Source of the DNA: an uncultured Bacteroidales bacterium
GTDB taxonomy: Bacteria; Bacteroidota; Bacteroidia; Bacteroidales; Muribaculaceae
Direction of reading: 5' to 3'
NCBI GenBank assembly: GCA_902800715.1
Contig: CADCFN010000014.1
Span: 1 to 64,000 of the forward strand
Length of the DNA: 64,000 nucleotides
The position numbers were made by a program, and so were the translations under genes. Of the stretch, positions 8,775 through 17,535 are shown in pieces (the stretch's first letter is position 1; every line of letters starts with the position of its first letter). The notes beneath the pieces are model-generated. The model made no database searches. It had not been told where the DNA came from and saw only the letters and a program-made list of their open reading frames with translations.

Positions 8775-9710
8775 TTATTTACTTAACAGGAATTGGAGTG
8801 GCTGATTTAGTCGCTTACCCCAACAAGTCTCGTTGTGGTCATCGCCGTCAAACACAAGACTCATGTAGTGCTGAGTGTCCCAACCTTTGGCACGGATGAC
8901 GCTGTCCAACTGCTCCTGGTACTGCCCGTAGTCAGCGTCAAAACCCTCGGTGCCGTGGTCCATGTAAATGAGGCTGCCGTTAGCCTCGGGCAGGTGTTGG
9001 CCCACATAGTTGCGGAAGCCTGTTGCCCATGGCTCACCATCGACGCCATTAGGCAAATGTGCCATCGACAGGTGAGACGACAGGCAGGCTACGCCACCGA
9101 ACACTTGAGGATATTCACACAGGGCGTAGAGCGAAATCAACCCGCCCATGCTGGAACCCATCATGAAGGTGTGTTCACGGGTGGTCAATGGTTTGTAACG
9201 CTGGTCGATGAAGGGTTTCAATTCCTCAACGATGAACTGCAGATAGGCATCGGCAGTGAGTTTTTTCAAATCAGCATCCTTGCGGTCGGCTTCGGCAACA
9301 TGCTGCCATGTTTTGGTGGGGAAATACTCGGTGAGGCGGTCGTCGGTGTTGTAGATGCCGACAACGATGCACGGCCTGATTAGACCGGCCTGTATCAGGC
9401 TGTCCGTCACCTCGTCGACCTGCCACTCCCGGCGGTTCCACGTCGTGGTGGCATCGAACAGCATATTGCCGTCGTGCATGTAGAGAACAACGCAAGAGTC
9501 ACCTGTCTGATAACCCTCTGGAAGCCAGACGACCACATCTCGCGACGGGACATATTGCGACGTGAACTGCGGGAAGCGCTCCAGCGTCCCGTGGGCCACT
9601 GTGGGTATCGAATTCTTGGGAGGTCTCATGAACCATGCCATTGCTCCTAGCAGCAGCAAGAGGGCGCCAATTGACCAGAGTATCATCTTCTTTTTATTTC
9701 TTCTTGCCAT
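8775..9710 (-). CDS. Membrane-anchored or secreted alpha/beta hydrolase (esterase D / enterochelin-esterase type)
   Basis: 311 residues from the ATG at 9710; the longer frame to 9752 would overlap the -7 box. Residues 9-27 form one hydrophobic segment after a Lys/Arg-rich start, so it is an N-anchored or exported protein. The nucleophile elbow GSSMGG places Ser at 187, and an acid-plus-His region DGDDHNETCW is near the end. The fold matches esterase D-like hydrolases found in Bacteroidota, acting on acyl esters of sugars, siderophores or xylan. It is 25 bp upstream of psuK, but a shared function with pseudouridine breakdown is not obvious. Confidence 0.82.
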   Translation of the reverse strand: MARRNKKKMILWSIGALLLLLGAMAWFMRPPKNSIPTVAHGTLERFPQFTSQYVPSRDVVVWLPEGYQTGDSCVVLYMHDGNMLFDATTTWNRREWQVDEVTDSLIQAGLIRPCIVVGIYNTDDRLTEYFPTKTWQHVAEADRKDADLKKLTADAYLQFIVEELKPFIDQRYKPLTTREHTFMMGSSMGGLISLYALCEYPQVFGGVACLSSHLSMAHLPNGVDGEPWATGFRNYVGQHLPEANGSLIYMDHGTEGFDADYGQYQEQLDSVIRAKGWDTQHYMSLVFDGDDHNETCWGKRLNQPLQFLLSK

Positions 9711-9733
9711 TATGTTACTGTATTTGTCATCTG

Positions 9734-9741
9734 CAAAGATA
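9734..9741 (-). promoter_or_regulatory. -7 box TATCTTTG for the esterase-psuK-psuG genes
   Basis: TATCTTTG on the minus strand, 24 bases before the esterase start. No clear -33 TTTG at the expected distance. Confidence 0.45.
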
Positions 9742-9805
9742 AAACAATTCAATCATAATGGCACATTTTTTATGGTGAAATGGGATGACTTTAGGCAAAG
9801 TTTTA

Positions 9806-9813
9806 TATCTTTG
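9806..9813 (+). promoter_or_regulatory. -7 box TATCTTTG for the SDR-ribF-upp genes
   Basis: TATCTTTG on the plus strand, 38 bases before the SDR start, divergent from the esterase promoter. The -33 element is weak. Confidence 0.45.
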
Positions 9814-9850
9814 CAGGTTAGAAAGAAATGAACCATAAAACTAAAACTAT

Positions 9851-10711
9851 ATGATGACCGATAACGATAAAGTGCTGGATCCCGATGTAAAACCATTATA
9901 CATCGTGACAGGCTCGACCGACAGCATGGGTAGCGTGATTACCCGCAAACTGGCTGAACAAGGCAAGGCCGTGTTGCTCGCAAGCCGCGATATCGCCAAA
10001 GCCGAGAACTATGCCACCCAGTTACGCAATGTTACCCGCAACAAGGATATCACCTGCCTGCAGCTGGACCTCAACTCCTTTGAACTGGTCAATGACTTTG
10101 TGCGCCGCCTGCGCGAACTCAACCGCCCCGTCGCAGCGCTCATCAATAACGCCGGTCTGCTGCCCCGTCGCAGCGAGATTTCTCCCGACGGATTTGAGCA
10201 CGCAGTCCAGGTAAATTACCTGAGCACCGCCCTGCTGTCAATGAAGGTGTATCCGCTCATCCAGGAAGGCGGCAGCATCATCCTGTCTACCAGCGTGTCA
10301 CGCCGCTTCGTGTCACTACCCTATGAGTTTCCTGCCGTGTCGCATTTCACGCCCTGGGGAGCCTATGCCCAGAGTAAACTGGCGCTCACGCTGTTCTCGA
10401 TTTACATGTCGAGCGTGATGAAGACGCGCCGTGTGGCAGTGAATTGCGTCAATCCCGGTCTGCTGAAGAGCGGTGCCATCGCCATGTCGCGCTGGATGGA
10501 CCGTGTTCCCGACTACCTGAGCCGCAACATCCCCAGTCCCGAAGCCGGCGTGGTGCCCACGCTGCGTGCCCTCGAGAGCAAGGATACCGGCTACATCTTC
10601 TCGGGCGCAGATAAGAAAGTGAAAACATCGACCATGCTCAAGAACCGCGAGATGTTCATCCGCGTGTGCAACGACACGATGCGCATCTTGAAAGAGCATA
10701 TCGATAAATAG
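9851..10711 (+). CDS. Short-chain dehydrogenase/reductase (SDR) family oxidoreductase
   Basis: 286 residues. The cofactor motif TGSTDSMG is at 20-27, NNAG at 99-102, and the catalytic pair Y172/K176 is in YAQSK, with a serine region (STSVS) before it. The layout resembles retinol dehydrogenase/light-dependent protochlorophyllide-type SDRs. The substrate cannot be read from sequence. It is followed closely by ribF and probably shares a transcript. Confidence 0.87.
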   Translation: MMTDNDKVLDPDVKPLYIVTGSTDSMGSVITRKLAEQGKAVLLASRDIAKAENYATQLRNVTRNKDITCLQLDLNSFELVNDFVRRLRELNRPVAALINNAGLLPRRSEISPDGFEHAVQVNYLSTALLSMKVYPLIQEGGSIILSTSVSRRFVSLPYEFPAVSHFTPWGAYAQSKLALTLFSIYMSSVMKTRRVAVNCVNPGLLKSGAIAMSRWMDRVPDYLSRNIPSPEAGVVPTLRALESKDTGYIFSGADKKVKTSTMLKNREMFIRVCNDTMRILKEHIDK

Positions 10712-10732
10712 AGATTAGTGATTAGAGAGGGC

Positions 10733-11677
10733 ATGAAGGTTATCGGCGAAACCGACCGCCTGCCGCAGGGTAGCACAGTCGCCACTATCGGCATGTTTGA
10801 CGGCGTCCACCTCGGGCACGCCACGTTAATCGATTTCCTCAAGCAACAGGCAAGCGCCCAAGGCAAGCAATCACTGGTTATCACATTTTTGCGCCATCCT
10901 CGTCAAGTGCTGCGTCCTGACGAGCCTTTTGGCCTTATCATGCCGCTAGCCGACCGCTTGAGCCAGCTTGAAGCCCTCGGTCCCGACCTGCTGCTGACAC
11001 TCGACTTCAATACCGAGATTGCCAAGCTCAACTCATCCCAATTCATTGAACTACTGCATGACCGTTACGGCGTTACGGCGCTTGTGGCGGGCTACAACCA
11101 CCACTTCGGGCATAACCGAGGCGGCACTTTCGCCGACTATCAGCGTGATGGCGAGCGCCATGGCGTGAATGTGCTCAAAGCGCCTGAATACCTAGGACAA
11201 TATGCACCCGTGAGTTCCACCATCGTGCGCGGACTCATCGCTGCGGGCAGGGTTGTTGATGCCATGCACTGCATGGGACGCCCTTATACCCTCAGGGGCA
11301 AAGTGGTTCACGGCTTCCATAATGGCAGGGGACTGGGATTCCCCACCGCCAATGTGGGGATGATTGATGCCGGCCTGCTGTTGCCCCATAATGGGGCCTA
11401 CGCTGTACTGGCTCACGTTGCCGGACAACGGTTGCAGGGCATGGCGAACATCGGCAAGCGCCCCACCCTCGACAACGGCAACCAGTTGAGTATCGAGGTT
11501 AACCTGTTTGATTTTGAGGACGACATCTACGGAGAGGACATCATGCTGGAATTCATCAGTTTCCTGCGCCTGGAATTCAAGATGTGCGGACTTGACGAAC
11601 TCAAGCAGCAGCTGACACTAGACCGCAGCAATGCCAAGCGACTTTTAAAAGAATACTTAACCACAAAACAATCATAG
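10733..11677 (+). CDS. ribF: Bifunctional riboflavin kinase / FAD synthetase
   Basis: 314 residues from the ATG at 10733; a GTG at 10718 is possible but less likely. The N-terminal FAD synthetase domain has the nucleotidyl-transferase motif GMFDGVHLGHATL, and the C-terminal riboflavin kinase domain has GRGLGFPTANVG and the acidic VNLFDFEDDIYGE segment. It makes FMN and then FAD. Upstream of the ATG is a short GATTAGT/GATTAGA seven-base repeat. It is followed 6 bp later by upp. Confidence 0.94.
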   Translation: MKVIGETDRLPQGSTVATIGMFDGVHLGHATLIDFLKQQASAQGKQSLVITFLRHPRQVLRPDEPFGLIMPLADRLSQLEALGPDLLLTLDFNTEIAKLNSSQFIELLHDRYGVTALVAGYNHHFGHNRGGTFADYQRDGERHGVNVLKAPEYLGQYAPVSSTIVRGLIAAGRVVDAMHCMGRPYTLRGKVVHGFHNGRGLGFPTANVGMIDAGLLLPHNGAYAVLAHVAGQRLQGMANIGKRPTLDNGNQLSIEVNLFDFEDDIYGEDIMLEFISFLRLEFKMCGLDELKQQLTLDRSNAKRLLKEYLTTKQS

Positions 11678-11683
11678 AGAAAA

Positions 11684-12340
11684 ATGGACATCATCAACTT
11701 GTGTGAAAACAACTCGCTCGTGGGACAGTTCATGAGCGAAATCCGCAACAAGGATTTGCAGCAGGAGCGTCTGCGCTTCCGCGCCAACATTCAGCGTCTG
11801 GGCCAAATCATGGCTTACGAGATTTCAAAGAAACTCCAGTATAAGACTGTGGGAGTCGAAACACCTCTTGGCGTGAAACAATGCCGTGTGCTGAACGACC
11901 CCGTGGTGCTTGCCACCCTGCTGCGTGCCGGTCTGCCTTTCCACGAAGGCTTCCTGAATTACTTTGACGGTGCCGAGAACGCCTTTGTATCCGCCTACAG
12001 GAAATACTTCCCCAAGACCGACGACTTTGTTGTTCACATCGAGTATATCGCCAGTCCGCGCCTTGACGACAAGACGCTGGTCATCGTTGACCCGATGCTC
12101 GCCACCGGCTCATCGATGGAACTCGCCTATCAGGCCCTGGTCACCAAGGGACATCCCGCCCACATCCATGTGTGCAGCGTTGTAGCCACACCCAAGGCCA
12201 TCGAAATTGTGCGCCAGCATCTGCCTGAAGACAAGACCACCTTGTGGACCTGTGACATCGATGACGAACTCAACGAGCACAGCTACATCGTGCCCGGTCT
12301 GGGCGATTGCGGTGACCTGCTCTACGGTGAGAAAGAGTGA
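11684..12340 (+). CDS. upp: Uracil phosphoribosyltransferase
   Basis: 218 residues. The PRPP-binding motif is VIVDPMLATGSS and the uracil-binding C-terminal region ends PGLGDCGDLLYGE. It converts uracil to UMP for salvage. It follows ribF by 6 bp. The uracil released by the psuK-psuG pathway would be its substrate. Confidence 0.95.
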   Translation: MDIINLCENNSLVGQFMSEIRNKDLQQERLRFRANIQRLGQIMAYEISKKLQYKTVGVETPLGVKQCRVLNDPVVLATLLRAGLPFHEGFLNYFDGAENAFVSAYRKYFPKTDDFVVHIEYIASPRLDDKTLVIVDPMLATGSSMELAYQALVTKGHPAHIHVCSVVATPKAIEIVRQHLPEDKTTLWTCDIDDELNEHSYIVPGLGDCGDLLYGEKE

Positions 12341-12421
12341 TTTACTAGAGAAACTAGATAGTCTAGACAAACTAGATAGTTTAGATGGTCTAGAAACGAC
12401 AACTTAAAACTGACAACTGAT
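12341..12421. repeat. Degenerate CTAGA-type repeat before nadB
   Basis: The 81-bp gap contains repeated CTAGA words (AAACTAGATAGT, GTCTAGAC, GGTCTAGAAA) and ends with AAACTGACAACTGATATG, where the last ATG is the nadB start. It belongs to the group of degenerate short-period repeats found before several start codons in this window. Confidence 0.5.
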
Positions 12422-14014
12422 ATGGTACGAAAATATGATTACCTCATCATCGGCTCGGGTGTTGCCGGTATGAGCTTTGCCCTCAAGGTGGCAAAGACGG
12501 GGACTGTGGCGCTCGTGTGCAAGTCCAAAATGGAAGAGGCCAATACCGACCTCGCCCAGGGTGGTGTCGCCACAGTGACCAACCTCGAGGTGGACAACTT
12601 TGAGAAGCACATTCACGATACGATGGTGGCAGGCGACTGGCTCAGCGACCCCGAGGCCGTAAAAAAAGTCGTCACCGAGGCCCCTGCACAAATCCGGGAA
12701 CTCGTAAGTTGGGGCGTGGACTTTGACAAGAACGAGAAAGGCGAGTTTGACCTGCACCGCGAGGGTGGTCACAGCGAATTCCGCATCCTGCACCACGCCG
12801 ACAACACAGGTCACGAAATCCAGGTATCGCTCATCGAAACCATCAGGAATAATCCCAAAATCGACGTCTTTGAGGACCACTTCGCCGTGGAAATCCTCAC
12901 CCAGCATCACTTGGGAAAAATTGTAACCCGCCGCACACCAGGTATTGAATGTTATGGCGCATACGTGCTTAACCAGGAAACGGGTGAGGTAGACACTTTC
13001 CTGTCGCGTGTGACGTTGATGGCGACTGGAGGTGTAGGCTCGGTTTACCGCGCCACCTCCAACCCGCTGGTAGCCACCGGTGACGGTATCGCTATGGTCT
13101 ATCGCGCCAAGGGCACCGTACAAGATATGGAGTTCGTACAATTCCATCCCACAACTCTTTATCACCCGGGTGACCGTCCCGCCTTCCTCATCACCGAAGC
13201 GATGCGCGGCTACGGTGGCGTGTTGCGCAACCTGGCTGGTGAGGAATTCATGCAGAAGTATGACCCGCGCCTGTCGCTGGCTCCGCGTGACGTGGTGGCA
13301 CGTGCCATCGACAGCGAGATGAAACAGCGAGGCGAGGACCACGTCTTCCTGGATGTAACCCACAAAGATGCCGAGGAGACCAAGCACCACTTCCCCAACA
13401 TCTACAAGCACTGCCTGGACCTGGGCATCGACATCACCAAGGAATACATTCCTGTGGTGCCTGCAGCACATTACATGTGTGGCGGTATCAAGGTGGACCT
13501 GAATGCCTGCTCCAGCATCAAGCGCCTGTATGCCGTGGGTGAATGCTCCTGCACTGGTCTGCATGGCGGTAACCGTTTGGCGAGCAACTCGCTCATCGAG
13601 GCAGTCGTGTATGCCGATGCCGCCGCTAAGCACGCCATTGAACACCTCAACGAATACACCTGGCGCGAGGACATCCCCGCCTGGGACGATGCCGGCACAA
13701 CGCACCCCGAGGAAATGGTGCTCATCAGCCAGAGCGAGAAAGAGGTGGGCGAAATCATGTCGACCTATGTAGGCATCGTGCGCAGCAACCTGCGTCTCGA
13801 CCGCGCATGGAACCGACTGGACATCCTCTATGAGGAGACTGAGCGCCTGTTCAAGACCAGCAAGGTGTCACGACGCATCTGCGAGTTGCGTAACATTATC
13901 AATGTGGCTTACCTCATCACTCGTCAGGCCAAGGACCGCAAGGAGTCACGAGGCCTGCACTACACCATCGATTATCCACCCCAACCCAAAAGTGAGGAAG
14001 ATCTGAAGTTATAA
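12422..14014 (+). CDS. nadB: L-aspartate oxidase
   Basis: 530 residues, normal length. It has the FAD-binding motif GSGVAGMSFALKVA at the N-terminus, NTDLAQGGVA near residue 40, and the active-site region with EFVQFHPTTLYHPG. It oxidises L-aspartate to iminoaspartate, the first step of NAD synthesis; in an anaerobe, fumarate can be the electron acceptor. The paralogous fumarate reductase flavoprotein is at 28-30 kb, but the length and the AQGGVA and HPTTLYHPG motifs favour NadB. nadA and nadC are not in the window. Confidence 0.94.
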   Translation: MVRKYDYLIIGSGVAGMSFALKVAKTGTVALVCKSKMEEANTDLAQGGVATVTNLEVDNFEKHIHDTMVAGDWLSDPEAVKKVVTEAPAQIRELVSWGVDFDKNEKGEFDLHREGGHSEFRILHHADNTGHEIQVSLIETIRNNPKIDVFEDHFAVEILTQHHLGKIVTRRTPGIECYGAYVLNQETGEVDTFLSRVTLMATGGVGSVYRATSNPLVATGDGIAMVYRAKGTVQDMEFVQFHPTTLYHPGDRPAFLITEAMRGYGGVLRNLAGEEFMQKYDPRLSLAPRDVVARAIDSEMKQRGEDHVFLDVTHKDAEETKHHFPNIYKHCLDLGIDITKEYIPVVPAAHYMCGGIKVDLNACSSIKRLYAVGECSCTGLHGGNRLASNSLIEAVVYADAAAKHAIEHLNEYTWREDIPAWDDAGTTHPEEMVLISQSEKEVGEIMSTYVGIVRSNLRLDRAWNRLDILYEETERLFKTSKVSRRICELRNIINVAYLITRQAKDRKESRGLHYTIDYPPQPKSEEDLKL

Positions 14015-14075
14015 TAGGCTTTCAGGTGCCAACTAGTTAAGAAGTGTACAACAATCTACTAACAACGATAAAATT

Positions 14076-14726
14076 ATGAAGTACTACATTGCAGAAAACG
14101 GCCAGCAGGCCGGACCATTTGAACCTAGTGAATTGCTGCTGCACGGACTAACCGTCAATTCGCTTGTGTGGTGTGAAGGTATGCCCAATTGGACCTCGGC
14201 AAGCCAGGTGCCCGAGTTGATGGCGCTGTTGAGCGGACAAACCTTTAATCCGGGCAACATCGACACCCAGTTGCCACAGATGCCTCCAATCGGTGGCAAT
14301 CAGCCCCAGGTGCCGCCGTTCCAGCCGACACAACCGACGACCTATGGGCAGGGAACGCCCAACCAGCCCTATGCTCCGCCGCAATACGGCCCCAGCAACA
14401 ACACTCCCACCAACCGGATGATGCCTAAGACGTGGCTCACCGAGTCCATCATTGTCACGGTGCTCTCGGCCTTGTGCTGCTGCAACCCGATTGGTCTGAT
14501 AGCGGGTATATACTCGATTTTCAAAGCCTACAGTTCCAAGAACAAGTTCATGGCAGGTGACTCCATGGGCTCGGAAAAAGATGCTTCTACAGCCAAGAAG
14601 TGGATGATTATCACAATAATCATTGGAGTGGTATGGACCTGCATCCAGACTTTCCGCCTCCTCAGCAACCCCGAACTCTTGCAAAATATTCAGGAAGGCG
14701 CATTCGGGAATCTCTACGGCATGTAA
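14076..14726 (+). CDS. GYF_2 (DUF4339) domain protein with dispanin/CD225-like membrane region
   Basis: 216 residues. Residues 1-50 (MKYYIAENGQQAGPF, WCEGMPNW) are a GYF_2 domain, a putative peptide-binding fold. A Pro/Gln/Asn-rich linker covers about 68-108. Residues 112-200 contain two hydrophobic segments separated by a charged loop (CCCNPIGLIAGIYSIFKAYSS), the layout of CD225/dispanin proteins. This combination is common in Bacteroidota and has no assigned role. It is likely an inner-membrane protein with a cytosolic GYF_2 domain. Confidence 0.82.
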   Translation: MKYYIAENGQQAGPFEPSELLLHGLTVNSLVWCEGMPNWTSASQVPELMALLSGQTFNPGNIDTQLPQMPPIGGNQPQVPPFQPTQPTTYGQGTPNQPYAPPQYGPSNNTPTNRMMPKTWLTESIIVTVLSALCCCNPIGLIAGIYSIFKAYSSKNKFMAGDSMGSEKDASTAKKWMIITIIIGVVWTCIQTFRLLSNPELLQNIQEGAFGNLYGM

Positions 14727-14753
14727 GGAGTTAAAAGTTAATAGGAATAGTTA

Positions 14754-14789
14754 ATAGTTGGCTGACGACTGGGTCGGTCAACTATTTTT
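14754..14789. terminator. Terminator between convergent genes
   Basis: ATAGTTG (14754-14760) pairs with CAACTAT (14779-14785), with further pairing inside the loop, followed by a run of T. It is at the junction of the GYF_2 gene (plus) and the EamA gene (minus) and overlaps the EamA stop. Before it are AGTTAAA/AGTTAAT seven-base repeats (14730-14760). Confidence 0.55.
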
Positions 14790-15689
14790 ATTGTTGACAA
14801 CGAGCCACACGCCTGTGAAGATAAGTGCGGCAGCCACGCCATGCATCCACTGCGGTGCGGCAAGACCCATCGCCATGCTGGCAACGACCGCGACAAAGGG
14901 CTGAACATAATTATATACGCTCACAGTGGTGGGCAGCAGCCGACGCTGGGCAAACACCACCAGCAGGAAGGTGAAGAATGTCGCCCCAGCCACAATATAG
15001 ATGATTTCGCTCGCCGTTCGGGCACTCATTCCTGCCCAGTCAATCTGCATGATGTGAGGTAAAGTAAACGGCAGGATAAAGAGGCTCGCAAAGGTGAATG
15101 TCCACTTGTTGAACGTGAAAGCGTCATACTTGCGAATGACCTTGGAATAATGTGTCAGGTAGAAAGCATAACCCACCTGTGATATCAGAATCAGGATGTC
15201 ACCACGGAAGTCCGTTGGCCTGCCATCCCCCGCCGTTGTACGTGTAATCAGCAGTATGGCACCGACAAAGCCCATGATGATACCCAGTGCACGCCGTGGC
15301 GTGATGCGCTCGTGCAGCAGGATAGACGACAGGATGAGGGTGAAGATGGGCATGGTCGTCAGCTCGATAGTGGCATTGATGGGCGAAGTGAAGCTCAAGC
15401 CCACGATGTAGCCGCCCTGAGCCAAGGCAAAGCCGAAAAAACCAGCCCCAGCAATCTTGAGAAAATCACGACGCTCAATGCGCTGCTGCGGCACAATAAT
15501 CGACCCTAGCCAGAAGAGCAATGCTGCCCCAATGACTCGGAATGCCACCAGTTGCGGTCCCGTGATGCCACCGTTGGCGAGCACGTCCTTACTGAACGTC
15601 GCCATCAACCCGAACAGCACCATGGCCAGCAACATCGCGCCATGCGCCTTCAAGTCCTTATGATTAACGCTATCGTTATCGGTTTTCAT
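14778..15689 (-). CDS. EamA-family (DMT) transporter
   Basis: 303 residues with about ten hydrophobic segments in two halves, the normal DMT/EamA arrangement. These are inner-membrane exporters or exchangers of metabolites such as amino acids; the substrate is unknown. The start is ATG 15689. A nine-base inverted repeat (15701-15728) sits between the start and the -7 box. Confidence 0.88.
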   Translation of the reverse strand: MKTDNDSVNHKDLKAHGAMLLAMVLFGLMATFSKDVLANGGITGPQLVAFRVIGAALLFWLGSIIVPQQRIERRDFLKIAGAGFFGFALAQGGYIVGLSFTSPINATIELTTMPIFTLILSSILLHERITPRRALGIIMGFVGAILLITRTTAGDGRPTDFRGDILILISQVGYAFYLTHYSKVIRKYDAFTFNKWTFTFASLFILPFTLPHIMQIDWAGMSARTASEIIYIVAGATFFTFLLVVFAQRRLLPTTVSVYNYVQPFVAVVASMAMGLAAPQWMHGVAAALIFTGVWLVVNNKNS

Positions 15690-15700
15690 GAAAAAAAGAT

Positions 15701-15741
15701 TGAAACGTCACTTGACATCGACGTTTCAAGCCACAAAATTA
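15701..15741 (-). promoter_or_regulatory. EamA promoter region with inverted repeat
   Basis: A -7 box TAATTTTG is at 15734-15741 (minus strand). Just downstream, in the expected leader, TGAAACGTC (15701-15709) is repeated inverted as GACGTTTCA (15720-15728) with a 10-base spacer. It could be an operator or a leader hairpin. The -33 element is not clear. Confidence 0.4.
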
Positions 15742-15768
15742 CAACAAATGTCTTTGCATGAAAAGAGA

Positions 15769-15826
15769 AAAACAAGAAATACAAGATGTACAATCATGGA
15801 ATTGTTGTTCTTGTATTTCTTGTTTT
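15769..15826 (-). terminator. Terminator with an 18-bp perfect stem
   Basis: AAAACAAGAAATACAAGA (15769-15786) pairs perfectly with its inverted copy at 15809-15826. Read on the minus strand, the stem is followed by a T run. It is about 60 bp after the stop of the acetyl-CoA hydrolase/transferase gene, so it most likely ends that transcript. Confidence 0.65.
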
Positions 15827-15884
15827 CAAATTCGCGGGTTGGCGGATGCCGATTAGTTCAATTAGTGTAATTCGTAGTTTTAAA

Positions 15885-17384
15885 TTACTTCATGAACTTG
15901 GCGAAGTCGGTCTTGCGCATGTCGCCGTCGTGAATCAGCGTGCTGTGCATGGCGAAGGCGATGTCGGGGTTCATCATCACGTGGCCCTTCTTGGCGAGGT
16001 TGAGGTACTCGCGCAACAGGGGACGATAAACGGGATGAGCAGCCTTCTCGATGATTTCATGAGCACTCTGTACGGGATCCTTGCCACGCAGGTCGGCAAT
16101 ACCCTGGTCTGTGATGATGATGTCCACCGAGTGGGGGTTGTGGTCGGGATAGGATACCATAGGCACGATAGTGCTGATGCAATCGTCCTTCTTGATGGAC
16201 GGGCACAGGAAGATGCTGATGTAAGCGTTGCGGGTGAAGTCGCCCGAGCCACCGACACCGTTCATCAGACGCGTACCGCTGACGTGGGTCGAGTTGATGT
16301 GACCATAGATGTCGGCCTCGATGGCGGTGTTCATCGTGATGACGCCCAAACGGCGAACCACCTCGGGGTTGTTGCTGATTTCGCTGGGACGCATGAGCAC
16401 CTTGTTGTGCAGGGCCTCACCTTTCTCAAAGAACTCGGTCATAGCGCCGCTGGAGAAGGTCATCGAGCAGGTGCTGGCAAACTTGCACTTGCCACTCTCG
16501 AGCAGCTCGAGCACGCTGTCCTGAATCACCTCGGTGTACATCTCGAACGGGGGGATATCATCACTCTTGTCGAGGGCATCAAGCACGGCGTTGGCGATAT
16601 TGCCCACACCACTCTGCAGGGGCAGGAACTCCTTGGGGATGCGGCCAGCCTTCAACTCGTTAACGAGGAAGGCGCACACGTTGCGGCCGATAGCGGCAGT
16701 CACCTCGTCAACGGGGGTGAAAGCGCCCTCCTTGCTGATGGGCAGCGAAGTCTTGACAACGCCGATAACCTTCTTGGGGTCTACATGGGCGGTGGGAGTG
16801 CCCACGCGGTCATGAGGTGTGTAGATAGGAATCTCGCGACGATAAGGCGGGTCAACGGGTGTATAGACGTCATGCATGCCGCGGATGGTCTCGGGAATCT
16901 GGTCATTGACCTCGACAATCACCTTGTCGGCCATCTTGAGCCAAGTGGCGGTGTTACCCATCGAGGTACCCAGGATGAGTTCGCCGTCATCGGTGATGCT
17001 CTGAGCCTCGACGATGGCGATGTCCATCTTGCCGTAGAAACCATAGCGGAACTCCTGTGCCAGCTCGCTCAAGTGGCGGTCGTTATAATGGATGGCATTA
17101 GCGTTGATGGCCTTGCGCATGTCGGGATGCGACTGGTAAGGGGTGCGGAAGTTCAACGCATCGGCGCGTGTGAGCTCGCCATCGATGTGGTCGCTAGTCG
17201 ATGCGCCACTGAAAAGGTTAATCTTGAACTCGCGACCAGCCTCATGCTCGCGCTTGGCGCGCTCGGCGATGGCCACGGGCACTGCTTGAGGACAACCAGG
17301 CGAGGTAAAGCCCGAAACACCCACAGTGAAGCCATTTTGTACAAATTCGGCGGCTTCCTCGGCCGAAAGAATCGGATAAATCAT
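15885..17384 (-). CDS. Acetyl-CoA hydrolase/transferase family protein (probable succinyl-CoA:acetate CoA-transferase)
   Basis: 499 residues. The CoA-transferase family I signatures are present: the acceptor loop GVGNIANAV near 259, the likely catalytic glutamate E285 in MYTEVIQDS, and the C-terminal GVGGSGDF. The best match by pattern is the cat1/AarC-like subgroup, which moves CoA between succinate and acetate (or propionate). That would suit succinate/propionate fermentation together with the fumarate reductase at 27-31 kb. Hydrolase activity cannot be excluded. No clear promoter box was seen in the 151-bp gap upstream. Confidence 0.9.
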   Translation of the reverse strand: MIYPILSAEEAAEFVQNGFTVGVSGFTSPGCPQAVPVAIAERAKREHEAGREFKINLFSGASTSDHIDGELTRADALNFRTPYQSHPDMRKAINANAIHYNDRHLSELAQEFRYGFYGKMDIAIVEAQSITDDGELILGTSMGNTATWLKMADKVIVEVNDQIPETIRGMHDVYTPVDPPYRREIPIYTPHDRVGTPTAHVDPKKVIGVVKTSLPISKEGAFTPVDEVTAAIGRNVCAFLVNELKAGRIPKEFLPLQSGVGNIANAVLDALDKSDDIPPFEMYTEVIQDSVLELLESGKCKFASTCSMTFSSGAMTEFFEKGEALHNKVLMRPSEISNNPEVVRRLGVITMNTAIEADIYGHINSTHVSGTRLMNGVGGSGDFTRNAYISIFLCPSIKKDDCISTIVPMVSYPDHNPHSVDIIITDQGIADLRGKDPVQSAHEIIEKAAHPVYRPLLREYLNLAKKGHVMMNPDIAFAMHSTLIHDGDMRKTDFAKFMK

Positions 17385-17535
17385 ATTACGTTAAAAATTT
17401 CTAGTCCAAAGGAGCGCAATAAATACACTAAAACGCACAATGTATCAGTTTTAGGTTTTCATGTAGTTATCATGCTGCACTTGCTGTACTTATTGTTTTC
17501 CTTTATTATTCCTTTAATTGTTAATGTTGTAGTTC

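Noticed and set aside
12404-13705. Long minus-strand frame opposite nadB
   Set aside because: nadB has all expected motifs and an intact length; the opposite frame has none.
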